The notes beneath the pieces are model-generated. The model was not told where the DNA came from. It ran no database searches and worked only from the letters and a program-made list of their open reading frames with translations. A stretch of DNA of 64,000 nucleotides from JADKAV01 sp963769435 (lineage in GTDB: Bacteria > Actinomycetota > Actinomycetes > S36-B12 > UBA10799): contig CAVYLN010000001.1 of assembly GCA_963769435.1 (NCBI GenBank), positions 372,001 through 436,000 of the forward strand, read 5' to 3'. Shown here piece by piece: positions 45,863-54,613 of the stretch. Each line of letters starts with the position of its first letter. The first letter of the stretch is position 1. A program made the position numbers and the translations under genes.

Positions 45863-46713
45863 TCGCCTCCCGTCTGCTGGTCGTGGCGCTGCTGGCCGCC
45901 TCGCTGACAGCGTGCACGCGCAACGTCGGCACGGCGACCGATCCGACGGCGTCCGCGGGCATCCCACCGGCGGTCACCGTCGCCGCGGTGGACTTCCCTT
46001 CGGCGTGGCTGGCCGAACGAGTGGGAGGAGACGGGGCCGAGGTTGAAATCATCACCTCCGATGAGGTCCCGGGCACAGAGGCCGACCTGTTCGTGTACGT
46101 CCCCGGCTTGGATCCCGTCGTGGATGCCGCCGCCGCCGATCTTCCCGAGGATCGCGTGGTCGACGTCACCGAGGAAGTCAACCGGGTGGCGAGTCCCCGC
46201 GATCCCGAGGTTCGCGACCCCTATGTGTGGTTCGACCCGATCACGATCGGCACTATGGCCGCAAGCGTGGCCGACAGGATGACGAAGGCGAGTCCCACAC
46301 AGTTCGAGGCCTTCCAGTTCTACGGACTCCGGTCGCTTGCCGTGCAGAACGAATCCCTGCAGGTCGATCAGCGACTCCAGGAGATCTTCAACCCCTGCCG
46401 GATCCCGACACTTGTGGTCGAGGCACCGGTCCTGACGTATCTGGCGAAGGCCTACGCCTTCGATCAGGTCCCCCTCATCGCGTGGGAGCCACAAACCGAT
46501 CCGGTACGCGCCGTCTACTACACACTCGACGCCCAGCCCGCGGTCGAGGAGGCCGCCGCCGCCAACGGTGTCGACGCGGTGCCGGTGGACACCTTCACCC
46601 GGTCCGCACCCGAGGATGACCTACTGCAGGGCCTGCTGGATCTCGGCGATGTCATCGCTGAACACCAGGACTGCCCGCTGGTCACACCGAGCAGCAGCGA
46701 CCGGCCCGGCTGA
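45859..46713 (+). CDS. ZnuA-like metal-binding lipoprotein that lacks His ligands
   Basis: 284 aa. Lipoprotein signal with lipobox LTAC at residues 16-19. The rest follows the cluster A-I (ZnuA/PsaA) fold: AAVDFPSAWLAERVGGDGAE, DPYVWFDPITIGTMAASVAD and TLVVEAPVLTYLAKAYAFDQ. But the metal-ligand histidines of ZnuA are changed: DPHxW is DPYVW, and the SHDAF strand is EAPVL; the whole mature protein has a single His near the end (AEHQD). Zinc binding as in ZnuA is therefore unlikely. In Streptomyces znuABC-zur lies between glyS and uppS; here only this gene remains. Confidence 0.75.
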   Translation: MIASRLLVVALLAASLTACTRNVGTATDPTASAGIPPAVTVAAVDFPSAWLAERVGGDGAEVEIITSDEVPGTEADLFVYVPGLDPVVDAAAADLPEDRVVDVTEEVNRVASPRDPEVRDPYVWFDPITIGTMAASVADRMTKASPTQFEAFQFYGLRSLAVQNESLQVDQRLQEIFNPCRIPTLVVEAPVLTYLAKAYAFDQVPLIAWEPQTDPVRAVYYTLDAQPAVEEAAAANGVDAVPVDTFTRSAPEDDLLQGLLDLGDVIAEHQDCPLVTPSSSDRPG

Positions 46714-46730
46714 ACGGACCCACACCGGCT

Positions 46731-47501
46731 CTACGTCGGAGGGCGGGGGACCCCGCCGTACCGACGCTCCCGCGCCGCATAGAGCTCACACGCGTACCAC
46801 AGATGCCGCCGGTCGAAGTCCGGCCACAAAGTGTCCAGGAACACCATCTCGGCGTAGGCGGCCTGCCAGACCAGGAAGTTGCTCGTGCGCTGCTCCCCGC
46901 TCGAGCGCACGAACAGATCGACGTCCGGCATCGCGGGTTGGTACATGTAGCGGGCAACGGTCTTCTCCGTCACCTTCTCGGGATCAAGCCGCCCCGCCCG
47001 GACATCCCTGGCCAGCGCGGCGGCAGCGTCGGCGATCTCCGCCCGGCCGCCGTAGTTCACGCACATCGTCAGGGTCAGGCGGTCGTTGTTCGCGGTCATG
47101 CGCTCGGCCACCTCGAGTTCCCGGATGACACTGCGCCACAGTTTCGGCCTGCGTCCGGCCCAGCGGATCCGCACGCCCATGGCGTTCATCTCGTCGCGCC
47201 TGCGTCGGATGACGTCGCGGTTGAATCCCATCAGGAACCGGACCTCGTCGGGTGAGCGACGCCAGTTCTCGGTGCTGAACGCATATGCCGACAACCACGA
47301 GATCCCCAGCTCGAGGGCACCATGAACGCAGTCGAGCAGGCTCGCTTCGCCCGCCTCGTGCCCGGCGGTCCGCGGCAACCCCCTTTCCTGCGCCCATCGG
47401 CCGTTGCCGTCCATGACGACCGCGACGTGTTGCGGCACCTGATCGGGGGTGAGCGCGGGAGGGCTGGCGCCGCTGCGATGCGGCGGCGGCGGAACTGTCA
47501 C
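46731..47501 (-). CDS. uppS: Isoprenyl (undecaprenyl-type) diphosphate synthase
   Basis: 256 aa from GTG 47501, which overlaps recO as GTGA. Z-prenyltransferase motifs: VAVVMDGNGRWAQERGLPRT with catalytic Asp, GHEAGEASLLDCVHGALELG, YAFSTENWRRSPDEVRFLM, MCVNYGGRAEIADAAAAL and DLFVRSSGEQRTSNFLVWQ. It condenses IPP into long prenyl diphosphates for cell-wall lipid carriers. Confidence 0.93.
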   Translation of the reverse strand: MTVPPPPHRSGASPPALTPDQVPQHVAVVMDGNGRWAQERGLPRTAGHEAGEASLLDCVHGALELGISWLSAYAFSTENWRRSPDEVRFLMGFNRDVIRRRRDEMNAMGVRIRWAGRRPKLWRSVIRELEVAERMTANNDRLTLTMCVNYGGRAEIADAAAALARDVRAGRLDPEKVTEKTVARYMYQPAMPDVDLFVRSSGEQRTSNFLVWQAAYAEMVFLDTLWPDFDRRHLWYACELYAARERRYGGVPRPPT

Positions 47502-48283
47502 GCGACCACGTCCTCGTCGGAGTCCAGTCGCGTGGACAACTCCGACAGCCAGGCCCGGTCCGCGATCGGCAGGGACCGCAGATCCCGCTCCAGGTGCAGT
47601 TGCAGATAGGCGGCGACCACACCGGAGGCCGCCCGCCGTGCCGTCGTGTTGGCGAGGCTGGCGGACTCCCAGTCGCCGCTGAGCAGGTCACCGAGCAGCG
47701 TGGAGGTCCCGGAACTGATCGACACCGCTCCGGTGGGCCGGCATCGCTCGCACACAGCACCGCCGGATGCCAGATGGATCCAGCGGTGTGGACCGTCGGA
47801 CCCACATTGGGCACAGTCGGAGAAACTGGGCGCCCATCCACCGGTGGCCAGCGAACGCAGCAGAAAGGCGTCGATGACCAGGCGTGGATCCCGCTCGTCG
47901 TCGGCCAGCGCGGCAAGACCGCTGACCAGGAGCCGGAAATGCGGGCGGGCCGGTTCCATCTCCTCGCTGACCAGACGCTCCGTGGCTTCGGCGAGCACGT
48001 GCCCGGCCGACCACCGGACGTAGTCACCGGCCATCTGGGAACCGAACAACCGGACGGAATCGACGCTGCTGACCGTCGCCAGATTCCGGCCCCGGTAGAG
48101 CATCACCTCGACCTGATTGAGGGGCTGCAGACGGGACCCGAACCGCGAAGAGGGCTTGCGGACCCCCTTGGCGACCGCGCGGACCAGTCCGTGTTCAGCG
48201 GTGAGCAGGCTGAGGATCCGGTCCGCCTCGCCGAGCGGGTAGGCGCGCAGAACCACAGCGGCGTCCTCGATCCGGGTGGTCAC
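47498..48283 (-). CDS. recO: DNA repair protein RecO
   Basis: 261 aa from GTG 48283 (MTTRIEDAAVVLRAYPLGEA-type start); an ATG at 48292 gives three extra residues. N-terminal OB-fold (ADRILSLLTAEHGLVRAVAKG) and the C-terminal zinc-type cysteine region (CAQCGSDGPH, CERCRPTG). RecO loads RecA on ssDNA gaps with RecR. Divergent from the transporter gene at 48369. Confidence 0.9.
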   Translation of the reverse strand: MTTRIEDAAVVLRAYPLGEADRILSLLTAEHGLVRAVAKGVRKPSSRFGSRLQPLNQVEVMLYRGRNLATVSSVDSVRLFGSQMAGDYVRWSAGHVLAEATERLVSEEMEPARPHFRLLVSGLAALADDERDPRLVIDAFLLRSLATGGWAPSFSDCAQCGSDGPHRWIHLASGGAVCERCRPTGAVSISSGTSTLLGDLLSGDWESASLANTTARRAASGVVAAYLQLHLERDLRSLPIADRAWLSELSTRLDSDEDVVA

Positions 48284-48355
48284 GCACCACATTGTGCCCC
48301 GAAAGAGCCGATCGGGGACACAGCGCGCCTGCCCGGCAAGCCGTGTGGCGTGGCT

Positions 48356-48361
48356 TAGCCT
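48356..48361 (+). promoter_or_regulatory. -10 box TAGCCT for the AI-2E family gene
   Basis: TAGCCT ends 7 nt before ATG 48369, no Shine-Dalgarno. Confidence 0.5.
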
Positions 48362-48368
48362 CAGCGCT

Positions 48369-49484
48369 ATGACAGATCAGGGCCCAGACGCTCCGGACCG
48401 ACCCAAGACCATCCAGGTTCAACTGGATCCCGGATGGGTCCGCAAGTCGACGATCGTTGTGCTCACCCTTTTCGCTTTCTACACGGTCTTCCTCTGGGCG
48501 TGGAAGTCGCTCGGAAGCTTCCTGTTCCTGCTCCTCCTGGCCTGGCTGTTCGGACTGGCGATCGACCCGATCGTCACGTACTTGCACAACCGTCTGGGCT
48601 GGCGGCGTGGCTTGGGAACGATGTTCGTGCTCCTCATGCTGTTCCTGGCCACCGCCGTGTTCTTCGTGGCGTTCGGCCAGTTGTTCGCAACGCAGATCGT
48701 GGCGCTGGTGCAGGCTGCCCCCGACATCGTGAAGAACGTGATCGACTTCCTGAACCAACGGTTCAACCTGGGACTCAATCAAGCCACGATCCTCGACCAG
48801 TTGAACCTCGGCACCTCGGACGTGGCCAAGGTGGCCCAGCAGGCCGCCGGGGGCGCGCTGGGCATTCTGAGTTCGGCGATCGGCGTCGTCTTCCAGCTCT
48901 TCACGATGTTGCTGTTCGCGTTCTACTTCGCTGCCGATGGCCCCCGCTTCCGGCGGACCGTGGCCGCGATGCTGCCCACCAAGTCGCAGGCGGTGTTCAA
49001 CGACGTGTGGACGATCGCCACGGAGAAGGCCGGCGGCTTCGTGATCTCGCGGCTCGCGCTGGCGATCATCTCGGCGTTCTTCTCCGCGATCTTCTTCATC
49101 ATCATCGACCTGCCGTTCTGGCTGCCGCTGGCGATGTGGATGGGCTTGATCAGCCAGTTCATCCCGACTGTCGGCACCTACCTCGCGATCGCGCTGCCCG
49201 CGCTGATCGCGGTGCTGTCCGACGACCCGTGGGATGCCGTGGCGGTGATCATCTTCGCGACCGTGTACCAACAGATCGAGAACTACTTCTTCTCGCCTCG
49301 GATCAGTTCCAAAACGATGGACATCCATCCAGCCGTCGCGTTCGGATCGGTCATCGCGGGTGCTGCGTTGTTCGGCCCGATCGGGGCTCTGATCGGTATC
49401 CCGGTCGCCGCCGCCGTCATCGCCTTCCTGCAGACGTACACCCGCCGGTACGAACTGATCCCGGAACTCAACGAGGCGGAGTGA
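48369..49484 (+). CDS. AI-2E (PerM/TqsA) family transporter
   Basis: 371 aa, eight hydrophobic helices. Family signs: YTVFLWAWKSLGSFLFLLLL start, VTYLHNRLGWRRGLGTMF, WLPLAMWMGLISQFIPTVGT and the C-terminal QQIENYFFSPRISSKTMDIH followed by PAVAFGSVIAGAALFGPIGA. Family members export autoinducer-like or other small molecules or act as antiporters; substrate unknown. No coupled genes. Confidence 0.85.
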   Translation: MTDQGPDAPDRPKTIQVQLDPGWVRKSTIVVLTLFAFYTVFLWAWKSLGSFLFLLLLAWLFGLAIDPIVTYLHNRLGWRRGLGTMFVLLMLFLATAVFFVAFGQLFATQIVALVQAAPDIVKNVIDFLNQRFNLGLNQATILDQLNLGTSDVAKVAQQAAGGALGILSSAIGVVFQLFTMLLFAFYFAADGPRFRRTVAAMLPTKSQAVFNDVWTIATEKAGGFVISRLALAIISAFFSAIFFIIIDLPFWLPLAMWMGLISQFIPTVGTYLAIALPALIAVLSDDPWDAVAVIIFATVYQQIENYFFSPRISSKTMDIHPAVAFGSVIAGAALFGPIGALIGIPVAAAVIAFLQTYTRRYELIPELNEAE

Positions 49485-49527
49485 GCGGCCGTGCTGTGCG
49501 ACTTTCGGGCACGTCGTAGGGGCTCGT

Positions 49528-50436
49528 CTAGAAACCCAGGCGCCGCAACTGCTGGGGGTTGTTCTGCCAGTCCTTGGCGACCTTGACGTGCAGGTCCAGG
49601 TACACCCTCGTGCCCAGCAGCGCCTCGATCTTGGCTCGCGACTGTGCGCCGATCGCCTTCAGCAGCTCTCCCCGGCGGCCCAGCACGATCGGCTTCTGAC
49701 TCGGGCGTTCCACGTACAGGACCGCGTAGATGTCCATCAAGGGGTCACTTTCGGGTCGGCCCTCGCGCATCCCCATCTCGTCGATGTCGACGGCGACCGA
49801 ATGTGGCAACTCGTCACGGAGGCGTTCGAGGGCGGACTCCCGGATCAGTTCGGCGACCACCACCCGCTCGGGCTGGTCTGTCAGTTCGTCACCGAACAGG
49901 CGGGGCCCCTCGGGAAGAAGCTCGATGAGTACGTGCGACAACTCGTCGACGTTGTGCCCGTCGACTGCCGAGACCGGCACGAAGTCGCTGACGTCAAGTC
50001 CCTGCGACTTCATCAGGGCATCCGCCTCCATCAAGCGGGCCGCCAGGACATCACGGCCTACCGTGTCCGACTTCGTCAGCGCCACGACGATCTTCTGCCG
50101 GCGCAGCCCTTGCAGACGCTCCGCGATGAACTGGTCCCCCGGGCCGGTCTTCTGATCCGCGGGCAGGCAGACCACGATCACGTCAACCTCCGACATCGTC
50201 GTCATCACGAGGTCGTTGAGCCGTCGGCCCAGGAGGGTGCGCGGCCGGTGGATGCCCGGGGTGTCGACCAGCACGAGTTGGTCATCGCCCACGTTCAGAA
50301 CCCCGCGGATCGTGTGCCGCGTGGTTTGTGGGCGTGATGAGGTGATCGCCACGGGCTGCCCCACCAGCGAATTGGTGAGTGTGGACTTGCCGACGTTCGG
50401 GCGGCCCACCAGGATCGCGAATCCGGACCTGCTCAT
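49528..50436 (-). CDS. era: GTPase Era
   Basis: 302 aa. G domain: G1 GRPNVGKSTLTNSLVG, G3 VDTPGIHRPRTLLG, G4 TKSD and G5 VSAVDGHN. C-terminal KH domain (ELLKAIGAQSRAKIEALLGT). 16S rRNA/30S maturation factor. Overlaps the preceding small gene by ATGA, downstream of corC in the usual actinobacterial order. Confidence 0.95.
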   Translation of the reverse strand: MSRSGFAILVGRPNVGKSTLTNSLVGQPVAITSSRPQTTRHTIRGVLNVGDDQLVLVDTPGIHRPRTLLGRRLNDLVMTTMSEVDVIVVCLPADQKTGPGDQFIAERLQGLRRQKIVVALTKSDTVGRDVLAARLMEADALMKSQGLDVSDFVPVSAVDGHNVDELSHVLIELLPEGPRLFGDELTDQPERVVVAELIRESALERLRDELPHSVAVDIDEMGMREGRPESDPLMDIYAVLYVERPSQKPIVLGRRGELLKAIGAQSRAKIEALLGTRVYLDLHVKVAKDWQNNPQQLRRLGF

Positions 50437-50753
50437 GTGCTCAACTCCGCGATGACAGCACCCTTGCTGTCGCAGTGCCAGACAGGCACCCCCGGCCCGC
50501 CGAGTTCGGTGACCACGGTCAGGTCCGGGGTACCAGGACCGACGACGACAGCGGCCTCTATCCCGCGGGCTCCCGCTGCGAAGGCCGAGGCCACGGCGAA
50601 CGCGAGAGCATCCAGCCGCAGCGACGGCAGCACGATGGTCGCGCCCGCATAGCTACGCCCGGTCTCGTCGCGGACGGCTGCACCCTGGACAGCCGCGATA
50701 CGACCCCGGGCCCCGCGGGCCAGGGTGAGCAGTTTCTCGTCCTCCGGCGTCAT
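50433..50753 (-). CDS. Cytidine-deaminase-fold protein without catalytic residues
   Basis: 106 aa. The strands VQGAAVRDETGRSYAGATIV and the helix LDALAFAVASAFAAGARGIE follow the cytidine deaminase fold, but the zinc ligands are missing: no HAE/CAE, and no PCxxC; only one Cys (WHCDSKG). Actinobacteria carry such a gene between corC and era. ATGA overlaps with both neighbours show an operon. A structural or regulatory role is possible, not deamination. Confidence 0.75.
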   Translation of the reverse strand: MTPEDEKLLTLARGARGRIAAVQGAAVRDETGRSYAGATIVLPSLRLDALAFAVASAFAAGARGIEAAVVVGPGTPDLTVVTELGGPGVPVWHCDSKGAVIAELST

Positions 50754-52042
50754 TGCACTTCACTGTCCTCGAGCTTCTCCACCAGTACCGTGCCGATCCG
50801 GTTCCGGCGTCCGGCAGCCATCTCCGCGGTGAGGCGGTACCCGTCGATGTCGACATGGGTCCCCGGAATCGGCACCACGCCCAGCCGCCGGGCCAGGAGC
50901 CCGCCGACAGTGTCGACGTCTTCGGCCTCATTGCTGACCTGCACCGGCACCAACTGTGCAAGATCGTCCACCGACAGCCGGGCGCTGACCCGGTAGGCGC
51001 CCTCGGACAGTTCCGCGACCTCCGGGGACTCGGTGTCGTACTCGTCGGCGATCTCACCGACGATCTCCTCGAGGATGTCCTCGATGGTGACCAGGCCCGC
51101 GGTTCCGCCGTACTCGTCGACGACGATCGCCATGTGCACCCGGGCGGCCTGCAGGTCCTTGAGCAACTCGTCGGCGCGCTTGCTGTCAGGCACGAAGTGG
51201 GCCTCCCGCATCACGGTGTCCACCTGCTCACTGCGTTGTGAGCCGCGAGCCTCGAACGCACGCCGCGCGACATCCTTGAGGTACACCACACCGACCACGT
51301 CGTCGAGGTTCTCGCCGATGACGGGAATGCGGCTGAAACCCGATCGCAGACCCAGCGACAGCGCCTGCCGCAGGGACTTGTCGGCCTCGATCCACACCAT
51401 CTCGGTGCGGGGAACCATCACCTCGCGGGCCAGGGTGTCGCCGAGTTCGAACACGGAATGGAGCATCTGGCGTTCGTCGTCCTCGATGACGCTGTCGGCG
51501 CCGGCCTGATCGAGAAGCTCGCGCAGTTCCGCCTGACTCACGAACGGGCCCTGCCGGTACCCCTTGCCCGGGGTGATCGCATTCCCCAGCAGGATCAGCA
51601 GAGAGGCCAATGGGTTCAGCAGGCCCGCGAGGAAACGTGCGGGCCCGGACGCGGCGAGCGCGATCGGTTCGGCATGCTGCTGCCCCAGTGTGCGGGGCGC
51701 CACGCCGGTGACGACGTAGCCGACGAACACCATCACCGCGACCGGAAGCGCGATCTGCACCCACACCGGGCCGCTCACCGTCTCGAGACCGATGAGCGCG
51801 GCGATCGCGATGGCGGTGGTCGTGCACACCAGGCGCAGGAACAGCAGAACGTTCACGTACCGGGGACGGTCCTCCACGATGGTCTGCAGGCCCTTGGCGC
51901 CTCGCACGCTCTGTTCCACCAGTTCCTCTGCGCGGGACTTGGACACCCGGGTCATGGCGACTTCGGCGGCAACCAGGAGCCCGGCCACCGCCACCAGCAC
52001 GATGACCGCCACGACCTGGATCGCGATGTTCCCGTACCCCAT
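50750..52042 (-). CDS. CorC/HlyC-type hemolysin family protein (DUF21-CBS-CorC)
   Basis: 430 aa from ATG 52042. N-terminal DUF21/CNNM membrane domain of about four helices (VVAVIVLVAVAGLLVAAEVA, VQIALPVAVMVFVGYVVTGV), then two CBS motifs (VPRTEMVWIEADKSLRQALS, DLQAARVHMAIVVDEYGGTA) and the C-terminal transporter-associated CorC domain (YRVSARLSVDDLAQLVPVQV). The eukaryotic CNNM counterparts export Mg2+. Fits the era-corC-ybeY operon. Confidence 0.9.
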   Translation of the reverse strand: MGYGNIAIQVVAVIVLVAVAGLLVAAEVAMTRVSKSRAEELVEQSVRGAKGLQTIVEDRPRYVNVLLFLRLVCTTTAIAIAALIGLETVSGPVWVQIALPVAVMVFVGYVVTGVAPRTLGQQHAEPIALAASGPARFLAGLLNPLASLLILLGNAITPGKGYRQGPFVSQAELRELLDQAGADSVIEDDERQMLHSVFELGDTLAREVMVPRTEMVWIEADKSLRQALSLGLRSGFSRIPVIGENLDDVVGVVYLKDVARRAFEARGSQRSEQVDTVMREAHFVPDSKRADELLKDLQAARVHMAIVVDEYGGTAGLVTIEDILEEIVGEIADEYDTESPEVAELSEGAYRVSARLSVDDLAQLVPVQVSNEAEDVDTVGGLLARRLGVVPIPGTHVDIDGYRLTAEMAAGRRNRIGTVLVEKLEDSEVQ

Positions 52043-52115
52043 CACGCACCAGCCGTACACGTGACCGGAGGCGGGCCCGCGCTCCCGGCGCGAGCCTCAT
52101 GCCATCCGCCGTCCA

Positions 52116-52574
52116 TCAGGCCTCGTCCTCGGACTGCCACTCCCCGAGCAGTCTGCGCTGCAGGCCGAACATGAGTCTCTCCTCGTCTGGTTCGGCGTGG
52201 TCGTACCCCAGAAGGTGCAGGATGCCGTGGGTCAGCAGGACGCCGAGTTCATGGCGGACGTCATGTCCCGCGCCCTGAGCCTGCCGAGCCGCCACCTCGG
52301 GACAGATCACCACATCTCCCAGCAGCCCCTCCGGTGGCTCCTCGTCGTCACGGGGCGGGGTCAGCTCGTCCATGGGGAAACTGAGCACATCGGTGGGTCC
52401 CGGCTCGTCCATCCAGCGCACATGAAGGTCCGTCATGGTCTCGGTGTCGACGAAGACCACCGAGAGTTCCGCGCCGGCGTGGATGCGCAGCCGATCCAGC
52501 AGGAACCGTGCCTGCGCACCGATCGACTCGATGTCGATCTCGGTCTCGGTCTCGTTGACGACGTCGACGCTCAT
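52116..52574 (-). CDS. ybeY: YbeY endoribonuclease
   Basis: 152 aa. Zinc metalloprotein signature HGILHLLGYDHAEPDEE, with the three His, and DVLSFPMDELTPP upstream. Single-strand RNase involved in 16S rRNA 3' maturation and ribosome quality control. ATGA overlap with phoH. Confidence 0.93.
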   Translation of the reverse strand: MSVDVVNETETEIDIESIGAQARFLLDRLRIHAGAELSVVFVDTETMTDLHVRWMDEPGPTDVLSFPMDELTPPRDDEEPPEGLLGDVVICPEVAARQAQGAGHDVRHELGVLLTHGILHLLGYDHAEPDEERLMFGLQRRLLGEWQSEDEA

Positions 52575-53554
52575 CGGGACTGCTCGTAGCGGCCGTAGGC
52601 ATCGACGATGTCGCCGACCAGTTTGTGCCGTACCACGTCCCGACTCGTCAACTCGCAGAACTGGACGTCGTCGATCCCGTCGAGGATCTTCTGGACGATG
52701 CGCAACCCACTGGTCGCGCCGGACGGGAGATCGACCTGCGTGACGTCACCGGTCACGACCATCGTCGACCCGAATCCCAGCCGAGTGAGGAACATCTTCA
52801 TCTGCTCGGCGGTGGTGTTCTGAGCCTCGTCGAGGATGATGAACGCGTCGTTGAGCGTCCGTCCGCGCATGTATGCCAACGGTGCCACCTCGATGGTCCC
52901 GCTGGTCATGAGTTGCGGAATCCGATCGGGGTCGATCATGTCGTGCAGCGCGTCGTACAACGGTCGGAGGTAGGGGTCGATCTTCTCGCTCAGGGTGCCG
53001 GGGAGGAATCCGAGTCGCTCGCCGGCCTCGACCGCGGGACGGGTGAGGATGATCCGGTTGATCGTCTTCGACTGCAGTGCCTGCACCGCCTTCGCGACGG
53101 CCAGGTAGGTCTTGCCGGTACCTGCCGGGCCGATTCCGAAGACGATCGTGTTGGCGTCGATCGCGTCGACGTACCGTTTCTGGTTCAACGTCTTCGCCCG
53201 GATCGCCTTGCCCCGGGTGGACAGGATGTTGGCGGTCAGCAGTTGCGACGGTGACGCGGAACGGTCGGTGCGCAGCATCGCCACGGACCTCTCGACCGCG
53301 TCCGGGGTCAGGCCCTGACCGGTACGCAGGATCGAGAGCATCTCGGCGATGACCTGCTCGGCCAAACCGATCTCGGTGACATCGCCGGACAGGTGGATCT
53401 CGTTGCCCCGCACGAGGACGTCGACAGCCGGGAAGTCCTTCTCGAACTGCCGGAGGTTCTCGTCGTTGGCTCCCAGCAGGGAGACCATGGGGTGGGTGTT
53501 GGGTACGACGATCGTGCTCGTGACGACCGCATCAGCAGGGGCCGGTCGACTCAT
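52571..53554 (-). CDS. phoH: PhoH-like P-loop ATPase
   Basis: 327 aa from ATG 53554, overlapping the HIT gene stop. N-terminal KH-like part (DNEIHLSG-style, VLVRGNEIHLSGDVTEIG), then P-loop FGIGPAGTGKTYLAVAKAV, AGERLGFLPGTLSEKIDPYL and Walker B FIILDEAQNTTAEQMKMFL with motif VVTGDVTQVDL. Predicted RNA helicase/ATPase; in the same operon as ybeY, in a common order. Confidence 0.93.
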   Translation of the reverse strand: MSRPAPADAVVTSTIVVPNTHPMVSLLGANDENLRQFEKDFPAVDVLVRGNEIHLSGDVTEIGLAEQVIAEMLSILRTGQGLTPDAVERSVAMLRTDRSASPSQLLTANILSTRGKAIRAKTLNQKRYVDAIDANTIVFGIGPAGTGKTYLAVAKAVQALQSKTINRIILTRPAVEAGERLGFLPGTLSEKIDPYLRPLYDALHDMIDPDRIPQLMTSGTIEVAPLAYMRGRTLNDAFIILDEAQNTTAEQMKMFLTRLGFGSTMVVTGDVTQVDLPSGATSGLRIVQKILDGIDDVQFCELTSRDVVRHKLVGDIVDAYGRYEQSR

Positions 53555-53898
53555 CCGGGGGGCCATTCCATCTGCCGGCCCCCGATGACGTGCGCATGGA
53601 CGTGGTCGACCTCTTGACCACCGTGTGCACCGGTGTTGAACACCACGCGGAAACCCTCCGAGACCTCCTGGTCGGCCGCCACCTCGGCCACCACCGCGAG
53701 CAACTCAGCCGCCAACTGCGGGTCGGCTGCCAGTTCCACCAGATTCCGGTGGTGCTCACGCGGAATCACCAGGATGTGCACGGGTGCCACGGGATTGAGG
53801 TCCTGGAAGGCCACCACCCGCTCGGACTCATGCACGAGGGTCGCCGGAATGTCGCCGTCGGCGATCGCACAGAAGACGCAGGACATGTCAGCGATCAT
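53551..53898 (-). CDS. HIT-family nucleotide-binding hydrolase
   Basis: 115 aa from ATG 53898 (ATG 53886 also possible, MSCVFCAIADGDIPATLV). CVFCAIADGD zinc part and the histidine triad HVHAHVIGG. HIT proteins hydrolyse AMP-linked phosphoramidates such as AMP-lysine. 2-nt after rsmE stop; operon partner. Confidence 0.92.
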   Translation of the reverse strand: MIADMSCVFCAIADGDIPATLVHESERVVAFQDLNPVAPVHILVIPREHHRNLVELAADPQLAAELLAVVAEVAADQEVSEGFRVVFNTGAHGGQEVDHVHAHVIGGRQMEWPPG

Positions 53899-53899
53899 G

Positions 53900-54613
53900 T
53901 CATGTTTCCCCGCGCTGTTCGAAACCCCGCAGCCATACACAAGCCGCCGCACCTGCGGTAGACGTGCGCATGATCAGCGTGCCCAGATTCACCGGCGTGG
54001 CACCACGCTGTGTCAGCGTCAGCACCTCCTCGTCGGTCAGCCCGCCCTCCGGTCCCACCACCACCGTCACCGGACCTGTCGGTGCGGGCTCATCGAACAG
54101 GCAGGCGTGCGCCTGCTCATGCAGGACCAGCGTCGGCGAGTCGATCTCCGGCACACCGGTGAGCGACTGCTCCACAACCGGGATGTGGGCTCTGCGCGAC
54201 TGCATCGCTGCTGCTGCCGCCACCCTTCGCCAGCGGTCGAGCTTGGCCTGTTCCTTGCCTCGCCAGTCGGCGACCGTGCGCTGCGACAGCCACGGCACTA
54301 TCCGGCTGACACCGGTCTCGGTCAGCAGCTCGACGGCCAAGTCCGCTCTGTCCCCCTTCGGGACCGCCTGCACGACGGTGATCGGGCGCGGAGCGGGCTC
54401 AGTGACGGTGGCCACCACCTCCAGCGTCAATCCTGCGCGCCGATCCGAGGTCACCACTTCACAGGTCGCGATCGTGCCCGCGCCGTCGCCGACCCGGACC
54501 ACCTCTCCGACCTGCAACCGCATTGCCGACACGGCGTGCCGGGCCTGCGACCCCTCGATCGAGACGGTCCCTGTACGAGGTACGGAATCCAGGTAGAACA
54601 GCGGAGCGGTCAT
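53900..54613 (-). CDS. rsmE: 16S rRNA (m3U1498) methyltransferase RsmE
   Basis: 237 aa. Begins with the RsmE PUA-like region (LFYLDSVPRTGTVSIEGSQA) and continues with SPOUT methyltransferase motifs: VQAVPKGDRADLAVELLTE, VVVGPEGGLTDEEV and LGTLIMRTSTAGAAAC (SAM knot). Overlaps dnaJ by 4 nt. Confidence 0.92.
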   Translation of the reverse strand: MTAPLFYLDSVPRTGTVSIEGSQARHAVSAMRLQVGEVVRVGDGAGTIATCEVVTSDRRAGLTLEVVATVTEPAPRPITVVQAVPKGDRADLAVELLTETGVSRIVPWLSQRTVADWRGKEQAKLDRWRRVAAAAAMQSRRAHIPVVEQSLTGVPEIDSPTLVLHEQAHACLFDEPAPTGPVTVVVGPEGGLTDEEVLTLTQRGATPVNLGTLIMRTSTAGAAACVWLRGFEQRGET

